This document shows positions 8,118 to 15,480 of a DNA stretch of 37,351 bases, in pieces; position 1 is the first letter of the stretch; the number at the start of each line of letters is the position of its first letter. Origin of the DNA: Pararhizobium antarcticum (GTDB taxonomy: Bacteria > Pseudomonadota > Alphaproteobacteria > Rhizobiales > Rhizobiaceae). Both the position numbers and the translations under genes were made by a program. The notes below the pieces were generated by a model. That model saw nothing but the letters and a program-made list of their open reading frames with translations, did no database searches and was not told the origin of the DNA. The stretch covers positions 1 through 37,351 of the forward strand of contig NZ_LSRP01000101.1 of the NCBI RefSeq assembly GCF_001885585.1, read 5' to 3'.

Positions 8118-8924
8118 TCACTTGACCCGCCGTGTGTCCTCGCGGCGGCCATTGTAGCCGAGTTTCTCGGACAGGGCGCGGGCGGCGCCCAAAAGGCTGT
8201 CGAGATGTGTCCGCCAATGCCGCAAGCCGTCTTCCTTGGGGGCAACAAGGCACAGGGTCGCCACGCATTGACCGTCGGACTGGCGTACCGGCACGGCGAA
8301 ACAATGGGTAAAATTCGCCACTTCGCTGTTGAAGGTGAAATAGCCGTCCAGCGCGGCCTGGCGGACTTCGGCGATGAAGCGCGAGGGATCGAGCCGCTGG
8401 CCGTTCGGCAGCATGAAATCCTCTTCCGGAATGAAGGCGACGATCTCCTCGTCGGTCAGATGCGCCAGGAGCAGGCGGCCCGACGCCGTCCACGGGATCG
8501 GCACGAGTTCGCCGATATTCGACGAGATCCGGAAGGCGCGGCTACCCTCGCGCATCATGGCAACGGTATATTTGTGACCCTCGAGAAGGCACATCTGCGC
8601 GGTTTCGCGGGTTTCCTCCGCAAGATGCGCCAGGACATCCTCGGATTCGCGCATCAGGTCGAATTGCTCGGCATGGGCGGTGCCGAGGAAATAGAGCTTG
8701 CGCCCGAGAAAGACCCGGCCGTCGCCGCCCTGGTAGTCGAGCATGCCGTGGCGCAGCAGGAGGTTGACCAGTTCGTAGACCGACGAGCGCGGCGCGCCGA
8801 TCTCGACGGCAATTTCGTTGGGCCGCATCGGCTGGCGTTTGATGCGCAGGAATTCGAGGATCTCGAAGGCGCGATCAAGGCCCCGCGTGCGCCGCGATAC
8901 GATGTCTTCTGCGCCGTCAGCCAT
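8118..8924 (-). CDS. IclR-family transcriptional regulator
   Basis: A 268-residue regulator. An N-terminal winged helix-turn-helix (about 15-75: RGLDRAFEILEFL, then SSVYELVNLLLRHGML) is followed by the IclR effector-binding domain with WTASGRLLLAHL and VAVPV-like core strands (CFAVPVRQSDGQCVATLCLV). ATG at 8922-8924 fits family length; a longer frame upstream would run into the RidA gene. It is the last gene in the row binding protein - permeases - ATPase - RidA - IclR on the minus strand, 56 bp after ridA, so it probably regulates this D-amino acid uptake unit and perhaps itself. It converges with hydrolase copy 2. Confidence 0.88.
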   Translation of the reverse strand: MADGAEDIVSRRTRGLDRAFEILEFLRIKRQPMRPNEIAVEIGAPRSSVYELVNLLLRHGMLDYQGGDGRVFLGRKLYFLGTAHAEQFDLMRESEDVLAHLAEETRETAQMCLLEGHKYTVAMMREGSRAFRISSNIGELVPIPWTASGRLLLAHLTDEEIVAFIPEEDFMLPNGQRLDPSRFIAEVRQAALDGYFTFNSEVANFTHCFAVPVRQSDGQCVATLCLVAPKEDGLRHWRTHLDSLLGAARALSEKLGYNGRREDTRRVK

Positions 8925-8980
8925 TCCGTCTGTCCCTGTCAAAACGATGAGCGCGACCTTTGCAAGCCGCGCCCGGCATT

Positions 8981-9370
8981 TCAAGTCCTGTCGGCGCGAT
9001 AGGCGACGCAATCGACTTCGACCTTGCAATCCACCATCATTCGCGACTGAACGCAGGCGCGGGCCGGCGGGTTCGCGCCGAAATAGTCGGCATAGACGGC
9101 GTTGAAACTCCAGAAATCACGGGGATCGTCGATCCAGACGCCGACGCGCACCACATCCTCGATGCCGTAGCCTGCCTCGTGCAGGATGGCGATCAGGTTT
9201 TCGATGGCCTTGCGGCTCTCGGCAATGATGCCGCCGCGGACGATCTCGCCGTTTTCCATCGGCACCTGGCCGGAGACGTAGAGCCAGCCATTGGCCTCCA
9301 CAGCGCGGGCGAAGGGAAGGGGCTGTCCGCCTGCGCCGGTTTCGCCGGCGCCATAACGTTTAATCGTCAT
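8981..9370 (-). CDS. RidA-family enamine/imine deaminase
   Basis: A 129-residue protein of the YjgF/YER057c/UK114 family. The signature end PARACVQS...KVEVDCVAYR keeps Arg104 and Glu118, the pair needed for hydrolysis of enamine/imine intermediates in active RidA proteins. Members form trimers in the cytosol and destroy reactive 2-aminoacrylate released by PLP-dependent serine or threonine dehydratases. That role fits the neighbouring PLP enzyme at 12661-13737. ATG 9368-9370 gives normal family length; the ribosome binding site (AGAGAG) is weak. It follows the ATPase gene by 70 bp in the same direction. Confidence 0.9.
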   Translation of the reverse strand: MTIKRYGAGETGAGGQPLPFARAVEANGWLYVSGQVPMENGEIVRGGIIAESRKAIENLIAILHEAGYGIEDVVRVGVWIDDPRDFWSFNAVYADYFGANPPARACVQSRMMVDCKVEVDCVAYRADRT

Positions 9371-9440
9371 CAGTCTTTTCTCTCTTTTGCTTGGAACGGG
9401 ATGCGAACGCAAAACCACGTCTCGCCTTTCCGCATTCCCT

Positions 9441-10211
9441 TCAGTTGAAGCTGGATGTCTTGAGGAACTCCGCGAGCCGTTCTGTCCTTGGTTTCGCGAA
9501 CATCTCCTTCGGGTCGCCTTCCTCGCAGATCACGCCCTGGTTCATGAAAATCACCCGCGAGGAAACCTCATAGGCAAAGCGCATTTCATGGGTGACGAGC
9601 AGCATGCTCATGCCGTCTGCGGCCAGTGCCTTGATCACCTGCAGAACTTCGCCGACCAGTTCCGGGTCAAGCGCCGAGGTGACCTCGTCAAACAGCATGA
9701 GGCGCGGCGCCATGGCGATGGCCCTGGCAATCGCCACGCGCTGCTGCTGACCGCCGGACAACTGGCCGGGATAGGTATCGGCGCGGGCTGACAGGCCAAC
9801 CCGGTCAAGCCACTTTTCCGCCAGAACACGGGCCTCGTCGTGGGACATTTTCTTGACCTTGACCAGGCCGAGCATGACGTTCTGCGCTGCCGTCATGTGC
9901 GGGAAGAGGTTGAACTGCTGGAAGGCCATGCCGGTCAGCGCCCGCTGGCGGGCAATTTCCTTTTCGCTCTTGCGCCGTCGGGAGGAACCGCTGTGCTCAT
10001 AGCCAATCTCCTCGCCCTCGAGCCGGATGTGGCCTCCCTGGAAGTCCTCCAGCATGTTGATGCAGCGCAGCATTGTCGTCTTACCGGAGCCGGAGGAGCC
10101 GATGATCGAGATCACCTCGCCTTCCCGCATCGTGCAATCGACGCCCTTCAGCACCTCGACGATGCCGTACTGCTTTCGCAAACCCTGTATTTCGAGAAGT
10201 ACCTTGCTCAT
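9441..10211 (-). CDS. Polar amino acid ABC transporter, ATP-binding protein (GlnQ/HisP type)
   Basis: A 256-residue ABC ATPase with Walker [11 protein letters not shown]-loop [11 protein letters not shown], signature LSGGQQQR, Walker [13 protein letters not shown] and the switch His in VTHEM. The sequence TLLRCIN-like ([15 protein letters not shown]) and [16 protein letters not shown] place it in the polar amino acid uptake family. Residues about 70-85 ([13 protein letters not shown]) hold a short basic insertion common in its HisP-like relatives. It starts 11 bp after the permease stop and would energise the two permeases at 10223-11555. Confidence 0.92.
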   Translation of the reverse strand: MSKVLLEIQGLRKQYGIVEVLKGVDCTMREGEVISIIGSSGSGKTTMLRCINMLEDFQGGHIRLEGEEIGYEHSGSSRRRKSEKEIARQRALTGMAFQQFNLFPHMTAAQNVMLGLVKVKKMSHDEARVLAEKWLDRVGLSARADTYPGQLSGGQQQRVAIARAIAMAPRLMLFDEVTSALDPELVGEVLQVIKALAADGMSMLLVTHEMRFAYEVSSRVIFMNQGVICEEGDPKEMFAKPRTERLAEFLKTSSFN

Positions 10212-10222
10212 GTCTGACGGCC

Positions 10223-10888
10223 TTACGAGGGAACGGCGGTCTTGCGCTCGACATATTTGCCGAACTGCTCGATCCCGTAATTGATGACGAAGTAGAGAAA
10301 GCCGGCCAGGAAATAGAATTGCAGGCTCATGAAATTGCGCGAGATGATTTCCTGCGTCCGCAGCAAAAGCTCGGCGACGCCGATCACCGACAGCAGCGTC
10401 GAGGCCTTGACCATCTCGGCGGCTGTATTGACCCAGGCCGGCAGGATTTGCCGCAGGGCCTGCGGCCAGAGCACATAGGCAAAGGTCTGGTTGAAGGTCA
10501 GCCCGATCGCCTTGGCGGCTTCCGTCTGGCCCTTGGGGATCGCCTGCAGGCCGCCGCGCACGATTTCGCCGACATGCGACGAGCAGAACACCGCAAGCGC
10601 AAACACGCCGGCCTGGAAAGGTCCAAGATCGATGCCGATGGTGGAGAGAACGTAATAGCTGGCAAGGACAAGCACGAGAACAGGCGTGCCCCGGATGAAA
10701 TCCGTATAGACGCGCACGACGAACCGCAGTGCGCGATTGCCATAGACAAGCGATAGCCCGACAAGCACGCCCAGCAGCGAACCGACGATGATCGAGAGCG
10801 CCGAGATCGAGATCGTGATGCCGAGGCCCTTGAGGATGGCAAGACGGGCAATCCAGATCTGGTCTAGAAAAGCGGAAAGATCCATCAT
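10223..10888 (-). CDS. Polar amino acid ABC transporter, permease 2
   Basis: A 221-residue inner-membrane permease of the HisMQ type. It shows the family features [35 protein letters not shown] and the docking loop [27 protein letters not shown]. About five membrane spans can be picked out. Two adjacent ATG codons (10888 and 10885) are possible; GAGGTGATGCC just upstream serves either. It begins 4 bp after the stop of permease 1, so the two are co-translated and likely form a heterodimeric channel. Confidence 0.9.
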   Translation of the reverse strand: MMDLSAFLDQIWIARLAILKGLGITISISALSIIVGSLLGVLVGLSLVYGNRALRFVVRVYTDFIRGTPVLVLVLASYYVLSTIGIDLGPFQAGVFALAVFCSSHVGEIVRGGLQAIPKGQTEAAKAIGLTFNQTFAYVLWPQALRQILPAWVNTAAEMVKASTLLSVIGVAELLLRTQEIISRNFMSLQFYFLAGFLYFVINYGIEQFGKYVERKTAVPS

Positions 10889-10892
10889 GGCA

Positions 10893-11555
10893 TCACCTCG
10901 GAACCGACAGGCGGCGTTCGGCGAAACGCATCAGCGCAGCCAGAACGGAGCAGGTGGCGACATAGAGACCGGATGCGACTATCCATGTCTCGATAACCCG
11001 AAAACTCTCGACATTGATCTTGCGTGCCTCGAAGGTCAGTTCCGGCACGGCGATGGCGGCAGCCAGCGATGTATCCTTGAACAGCGAGATCACCGTCGAG
11101 GAAAGCGATGGCAGCACGTTGCGCAGCATCAGCGGCACGATGATCGATGTCCGGATCTGCATGGGCGTCAGCCCGATCGCCAGCCCGGCCTCTGTCAGGC
11201 CTTTCGGGATCGAGATCAGGCCCGCGCGAAACACTTCGGCCAGATAGGCCCCGGAATAGATCGACAGCACGGCGACAAAGCTTTCCAGCTTGCCGAGGCG
11301 AACGCCCATCTGCGGCAGGGCGAAATAGGCAAAAAGCACAAGCACCAGAATCGGCAGGTTGCGGATAACAGTCACATAGGTGGCCGCGGGCCGCTTGATC
11401 CAGCCGCTTTTGGCGATCAGCGCAAAGGCAACCAGAAGCCCGATCGCAGCGCCGATCAGGATGGAGACGAAAGCCAGCCCGAGACTGAGGGCGAGGCCTT
11501 CGAGAAGCTGGTCGAAGTTGCGCCAGACGACGGCAAAATTGAGGGTATAACCCAT
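10893..11555 (-). CDS. Polar amino acid ABC transporter, permease 1
   Basis: A 220-residue HisMQ-type permease. The start MGYTLNFAVVWRNFDQLLEG and the segment YVTVIRNLPILVLVLFAYFALP are typical, as is the ATPase docking loop GLTEAGLAIGLTPMQIRTSIIVPLMLR. ATG 11553-11555 was chosen over longer frames because AGGATGCCGCC precedes it and the family starts here. It lies 73 bp after the solute-binding protein gene. Together with permease 2 it should move an amino acid across the inner membrane. Confidence 0.9.
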   Translation of the reverse strand: MGYTLNFAVVWRNFDQLLEGLALSLGLAFVSILIGAAIGLLVAFALIAKSGWIKRPAATYVTVIRNLPILVLVLFAYFALPQMGVRLGKLESFVAVLSIYSGAYLAEVFRAGLISIPKGLTEAGLAIGLTPMQIRTSIIVPLMLRNVLPSLSSTVISLFKDTSLAAAIAVPELTFEARKINVESFRVIETWIVASGLYVATCSVLAALMRFAERRLSVPR

Positions 11556-11628
11556 GGCGGCATCCTGCCGGAGAGGGTGGAGGAAGGACGAAGGGCAAAC
11601 CCTTCGTCCCGATGGTCTTGGTCCGCTG

Positions 11629-12477
11629 TTACTGGAACTCGACCGGGAAGCCGATGGTCGGCGGTGCCAGTTCCTTGCCGAACCAGGTCTTGTAGGATGT
11701 CGCATAGAAATCGAACTCGACGCCGGTCATCGCCTCATGCAGGGCGGTGTTGACGAAGTTCAGCCAATCCTGATCGCCGCGCTTGACGCCGCAGGCATAG
11801 GTCTGCGGGTTCCAGCCATAGCCGGCATCGGTGTAGCGACCGGGGTTCTGCGTCATGTACCAGGCGAGGGAAGACTGGTCGGTCGCCACCGTGTCGGCAC
11901 GGCCGGATTCGAGCGCCTGATAGATCAGGTCGACCGATTCATACTGGTCAACGGTCGCCTCGGGCAGGGCGGCATGCACCATCGCCTCGGCATAGACGTT
12001 CTGCAGCACGGCAACCGTGACGGATGAGCCGCCGGCCTTCAGGGCCGCATGATCGGCATATTTGCCGTCTGCCTTCAGCATCAGGCCGACGCCTTCGCGG
12101 TAGTAGGGAATGGTGAAAGCAATCTGTTGGGCGCGTTCACCGGTCACGGTCATGAACTGGCAGGTCAGATCCACCTTGTCCGTCGTGATGTTCGGGATGC
12201 GCGCATCGGAGGACTGATTGACATATTCGATCTTGTCGGGATCGCCGAACAGCGCCTTGGCAACGATGCGGCCCATGTCGACGTCAAACCCCTGCAACTT
12301 GTCTTCGGCACTCTTGAAATGCCAAGGCGCATTGGTGCTGCCGGTGCCCAGAACGAGATGACCGCGTGCAAGCACCTCGTCGAGCCTGCTGGTTGCCTGC
12401 TGTGCTGTGGCCGGAAGGGCGGAAAGGAGGAAGGCTGCTGCCAGCGAAAGCGCGCTGGTTCGGACTGAAACTGTCAT
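11629..12477 (-). CDS. Polar amino acid ABC transporter, periplasmic binding protein (family 3)
   Basis: A 282-residue binding protein. The signal peptide runs to about residue 26 (AAAFLLSALPATAQ). The mature part begins RLDEVLARGHLVLGTGSTNAPWHF and continues LQGFDVDMGRIVAKALFGDPDKIEYV, the standard pattern of family 3 binding proteins; ERAQQIAFTIPYYREGVGLM is also typical. Start ATG 12475-12477 has AAGGGGAT upstream. As first gene of the operon it faces the divergent PLP enzyme gene across a 183-bp shared promoter region. Ligand is unknown; the neighbour suggests a D-amino acid or hydroxy-amino acid. Confidence 0.9.
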   Translation of the reverse strand: MTVSVRTSALSLAAAFLLSALPATAQQATSRLDEVLARGHLVLGTGSTNAPWHFKSAEDKLQGFDVDMGRIVAKALFGDPDKIEYVNQSSDARIPNITTDKVDLTCQFMTVTGERAQQIAFTIPYYREGVGLMLKADGKYADHAALKAGGSSVTVAVLQNVYAEAMVHAALPEATVDQYESVDLIYQALESGRADTVATDQSSLAWYMTQNPGRYTDAGYGWNPQTYACGVKRGDQDWLNFVNTALHEAMTGVEFDFYATSYKTWFGKELAPPTIGFPVEFQ

Positions 12478-12501
12478 GATGATCCCCTTTGATCGATTGT
12501 T

Positions 12502-12521
12502 ATGTCCAGTATTGCGGACAT
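12502..12521. promoter_or_regulatory. Candidate operator dyad in divergent promoter region
   Basis: ATGTCC at 12502-12507 and GGACAT at 12516-12521 form a perfect 6-bp inverted repeat with 8 bases between. It is placed between the divergent binding-protein and PLP-enzyme genes. The IclR protein encoded at the far end of the operon is the obvious candidate to bind it, but this is inference. Confidence 0.4.
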
Positions 12522-12660
12522 GCGTCTGTTTTACCGGATTGACGTATTCAGTGACAGGACGCATAAATTGTCAAGACTCGGTCGGCCGGGAATCTGCACA
12601 ACAGCGATGCAGCGTCTCCTTCCGCCTGAAATTGCATCGAACTTTCTTTTGGAGGATCCC

Positions 12661-13737
12661 ATGGACAAGGCGCAATCGGCATTAGAGACCGCAAACACTC
12701 CGGCCGTTCTCATCGATCTCGAGATCGTCCGCCGCAACATCGAGCGCTTCCAGGCCTATGCCGATAAGCACGGGCTGAAGGTTCGCCCGCACATCAAGAC
12801 ACACAAGCTGCCGCAACTGGCCGAGATGCAACTGTCGGCCGGCGCCATCGGCATCACCTGCCAGAAGGTCTCGGAAGCCGAGGCGATGGTGGCCGGCAGC
12901 CCTGATATTCGCGACGTGCTGATCACCTACAACATCCTTGGCGAGGAGAAACGCGATGCTCTGGCAGCCCTTGCCCGCAAGGTGGCGCTGAGCGTCGTCG
13001 CCGACAACGAGACCGTGCTTGACGGACTGTCGTCGACATTCGCATCGGAACCCGCACCCCTGACGGTTCTGGTCGAATGCAACACCGGTGCCGATCGTTG
13101 CGGCGTGTCGAGCCCGCAAGAAGCGGCAGCCCTTGCCCGGCGGATTGCCGATGCGCCCGGCCTGGTGTTTGGCGGCCTGATGACCTATCCCCCGGCCGGC
13201 GGTGCATTGGCCGTCCAGACGTTCATGACGCATGCGAAAAGCCTGATCGAGGCGGCCGGGATTGCGGTTCCGGTGATCACCTCCGGCGGCACGCCCTCGA
13301 TGATGGCGGCGGCCGAGGCACCGGTGAGCACAGAATATCGCCCCGGAACCTACATCTACAACGACCGCTCGCTCGTCTCGCGCGGTGTCTGCAGCTGGGA
13401 CGACTGCGCCCTGACGGTGCTGGCCACCGTCGTTTCGGTGCCATCACGCAACCGCGCCATCATCGATGCCGGCTCCAAGACGCTGACCTCCGATCTGCTT
13501 GGCCTGTCGGGCTACGGCCACGTGCTGGGCCGGGACGACATCACCATCGACCAGCTCTCGGAGGAACACGGGCGTCTCGTCAGCGATGGCGCGATCAATC
13601 TGAAGGTCGGCGACCGGCTGCGCATCGTGCCGAACCATGCGTGCGTTGTTACCAACATGGTCGATGCGGTTCATATCGTCGAACACGGCGCGATTTCCGC
13701 CGTCTGGCCGGTCGCCGCCCGTGGGCGGATCATTTGA
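12661..13737 (+). CDS. PLP-dependent D-serine dehydratase / D-threonine aldolase-like enzyme
   Basis: A 358-residue fold-type III PLP enzyme. The N-terminal alanine racemase-like barrel has TPAVLIDLEIVRRNI and the PLP lysine motif RPHIKTHK (Lys46); VECNTGADRCGV and ITSGGTPSM form the phosphate-binding side. The C-terminal D-serine dehydratase-like domain ends with PNHACVVTNMVD. His326 and Cys328 form an H-x-C pair, the zinc site of eukaryote-type D-serine dehydratases, whereas D-threonine aldolases usually have H-x-D there. So dehydratase or related hydroxy-amino acid lyase activity is favoured, without certainty. ATG 12661 follows GGAGGATCCC, an excellent ribosome binding site. It diverges from an amino acid transporter operon that includes RidA. 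Confidence 0.85.
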   Translation: MDKAQSALETANTPAVLIDLEIVRRNIERFQAYADKHGLKVRPHIKTHKLPQLAEMQLSAGAIGITCQKVSEAEAMVAGSPDIRDVLITYNILGEEKRDALAALARKVALSVVADNETVLDGLSSTFASEPAPLTVLVECNTGADRCGVSSPQEAAALARRIADAPGLVFGGLMTYPPAGGALAVQTFMTHAKSLIEAAGIAVPVITSGGTPSMMAAAEAPVSTEYRPGTYIYNDRSLVSRGVCSWDDCALTVLATVVSVPSRNRAIIDAGSKTLTSDLLGLSGYGHVLGRDDITIDQLSEEHGRLVSDGAINLKVGDRLRIVPNHACVVTNMVDAVHIVEHGAISAVWPVAARGRII

Positions 13738-13850
13738 CGGTTGCGCAGACGGTGCTGAACCATTCCTGCCTGATTGTCTTGCATGCAGAAAAAATGTAGA
13801 GAATCCGCTGAAGGTTTCGAGGCGGCATCGCCGTCCAGCGGGAGGTTTCG

Positions 13851-14807
13851 ATGGATCACGGGATGTCAGACTGCAAGGCCCTGCTGGCGCAGACCTGCCC
13901 GATCCGGGCGCGCATACTCGAGGTGATTTCAACATTGCCCTGGGATGGCCTGAATGTTCGACATCAGGTTCCGGGGCTATCGCTGTACCGTCTCGTCGAG
14001 CCTGCCGGGCCGTTTTCCAGCGTCTACGAACCAAGCCTGTCGCTGATCATCAAGGGTCGGAAATTCGTCGAGGTTGGCGACGAAGCGATGGTTTATGACG
14101 AGAGTGCCTTCTTCCTCACCGCCGTCGGCATGCCGATGAAAGGCCAGATCCGGACGGCGACTGTCGATGAGCCCTACGTTGCCGCGACGCTGCGCCTGAA
14201 CCTGGACACGATGCGGCGCCTGATCGTCGACCACAATCTGCAGCCGGCCGACATCACCAATCGTGATCGCGGCGTTGCGGTGGGGGTGGCCACTCCAGAG
14301 CTGTTCGATGCCTTTCTAAGGTTGATTTCATTGACGAATTCCCCTGATGATCTGCCTTTCATGGCTGCTCACATCCAGGCTGAGATCTTCTATCGGCTGC
14401 TGACCGGCGATCAGGGTGCCCGGTTGCGCCGTTTTGTGCTCTCCGGGACAAACAGCAACCGCGTTGCGAAAGCCGTCGCCTGGGTGAAGGATAACTACAC
14501 GGCACAGCTCCGCATCGATGACCTTGCCGACCTGGCCGGAATGGGCATCTCCACATTGCACCACCAATTCCGGGCCATGACCGGCATGAGCCCGCTCCAG
14601 TTCCAGAAACATCTGCGGCTGCACCATGCGCGGGAACTGATGCTTGCCGGATCGATAGACGTTGCGACGGCCGCGCTCACGGTCGGCTATGAGAGCCCGA
14701 CGCAATTCAGTCGGGAATATCGCCGCATGTTCGGCCATCCTCCGCTTCGCGATATGAAGGGGATCATGAGCACCGACATCGCCATCCGGGCTGGCTCCGT
14801 CGCATAG
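13851..14807 (+). CDS. AraC-family transcriptional regulator
   Basis: A 318-residue regulator. Residues about 35-190 match the AraC-type N-terminal cupin-like domain (PSLSLIIKGRKFVEVGDEAMVYDESAFFLTAVGMP). The C-terminal part has the two helix-turn-helix units: IDDLADLAGMGISTLHHQFR and the conserved second unit VATAALTVGYESPTQFSREYRRMFG. ATG 13851 is preceded by GGGAGG. It lies 211 bp upstream of the iorAB genes in the same direction and has a 21-bp spaced direct repeat between it and them, so it probably activates that operon in response to a substrate. The inducer is unknown. Confidence 0.9.
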   Translation: MDHGMSDCKALLAQTCPIRARILEVISTLPWDGLNVRHQVPGLSLYRLVEPAGPFSSVYEPSLSLIIKGRKFVEVGDEAMVYDESAFFLTAVGMPMKGQIRTATVDEPYVAATLRLNLDTMRRLIVDHNLQPADITNRDRGVAVGVATPELFDAFLRLISLTNSPDDLPFMAAHIQAEIFYRLLTGDQGARLRRFVLSGTNSNRVAKAVAWVKDNYTAQLRIDDLADLAGMGISTLHHQFRAMTGMSPLQFQKHLRLHHARELMLAGSIDVATAALTVGYESPTQFSREYRRMFGHPPLRDMKGIMSTDIAIRAGSVA

Positions 14808-14889
14808 ATTTTCGTTTCCCGCGGCCATAGCGGACCCGGTTCTGTCCCTGATCCTCGCACATTGAAGAATACGAAGTCGTCCAATCTGA

Positions 14890-14921
14890 CAGGATTGGGC
14901 AATAAAAAAGCAGGATTGCGC
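14890..14921 (+). promoter_or_regulatory. Candidate AraC-type operator (direct repeat, 21-bp spacing)
   Basis: CAGGATTGGGC at 14890-14900 and CAGGATTGCGC at 14911-14921 match at 10 of 11 positions and are exactly 21 bp apart, two turns of the helix on the same face. That geometry is the classic arrangement for AraC/XylS activators. The first copy also overlaps an inverted repeat, CCAATC (14881-14886) with GATTGG (14893-14898). The site is about 100 bp ahead of the iorA start. Binding by the adjacent AraC protein is inferred. Confidence 0.5.
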
Positions 14922-15018
14922 CTGTTCCCCCACGCCACGGTCTTATAGGCTTCCTGCAGCTCGGCATAACCATGGCCGGAGGCACAGAGATCAGGCGTTG
15001 AAACGCAGGGAGAACACC

Positions 15019-15477
15019 ATGGTGACTTTAACCATCAATGGCACGGCGCATGAGATCGAGGCCGAAGCGGATATGCCGCTCCTGTGGGCGATCCGTGATC
15101 TGGTCGGGCTGACGGGTACGAAATTCGGCTGCGGCATGGCACAATGCGGCGCCTGCACGGTTCACCTGGACGGTTCGCCCGTGCGCTCCTGCCAGACCTT
15201 CGTTGGGGATATCGGCGAATCCAGGATCACCACCATTGAAGGATTGTCCGGAAAGGTCGCTGAGACGGTGCAAACGGTCTGGGCCGATCTCGATGTTCCG
15301 CAATGCGGCTACTGTCAGTCGGGACAGATCATGTCGGTGACCGATCTGTTGACCAACAATCCGAAGCCCACCGACGACGATATCGACGCCGCGATGACCG
15401 GCAATCTCTGTCGTTGCGCCACCTATCACAGGATCCGCGCCGGGATTCACGAAGCTTCGAAACGCTTGGAGGCCTAA
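15019..15477 (+). CDS. iorA: Isoquinoline 1-oxidoreductase-type molybdenum hydroxylase, 2Fe-2S subunit
   Basis: A 152-residue iron-sulfur subunit with two 2Fe-2S clusters. The plant-ferredoxin type cluster uses GCGMAQCGACTVH (Cys38, 43, 46) with Cys58; the second uses QCGYCQSGQ (Cys96, 99) and GNLCRC (Cys131, 133). These small subunits pass electrons from the molybdenum site to a cytochrome or other acceptor. ATG 15019 follows GGGAGAA; an ATG 21 bases earlier is less well placed. The large subunit follows after 3 bp. Related subunits serve isoquinoline, nicotinate and aldehyde oxidation, so iorA is the best family name, not a proven substrate. Confidence 0.85.
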   Translation: MVTLTINGTAHEIEAEADMPLLWAIRDLVGLTGTKFGCGMAQCGACTVHLDGSPVRSCQTFVGDIGESRITTIEGLSGKVAETVQTVWADLDVPQCGYCQSGQIMSVTDLLTNNPKPTDDDIDAAMTGNLCRCATYHRIRAGIHEASKRLEA

Positions 15478-15480
15478 GTC

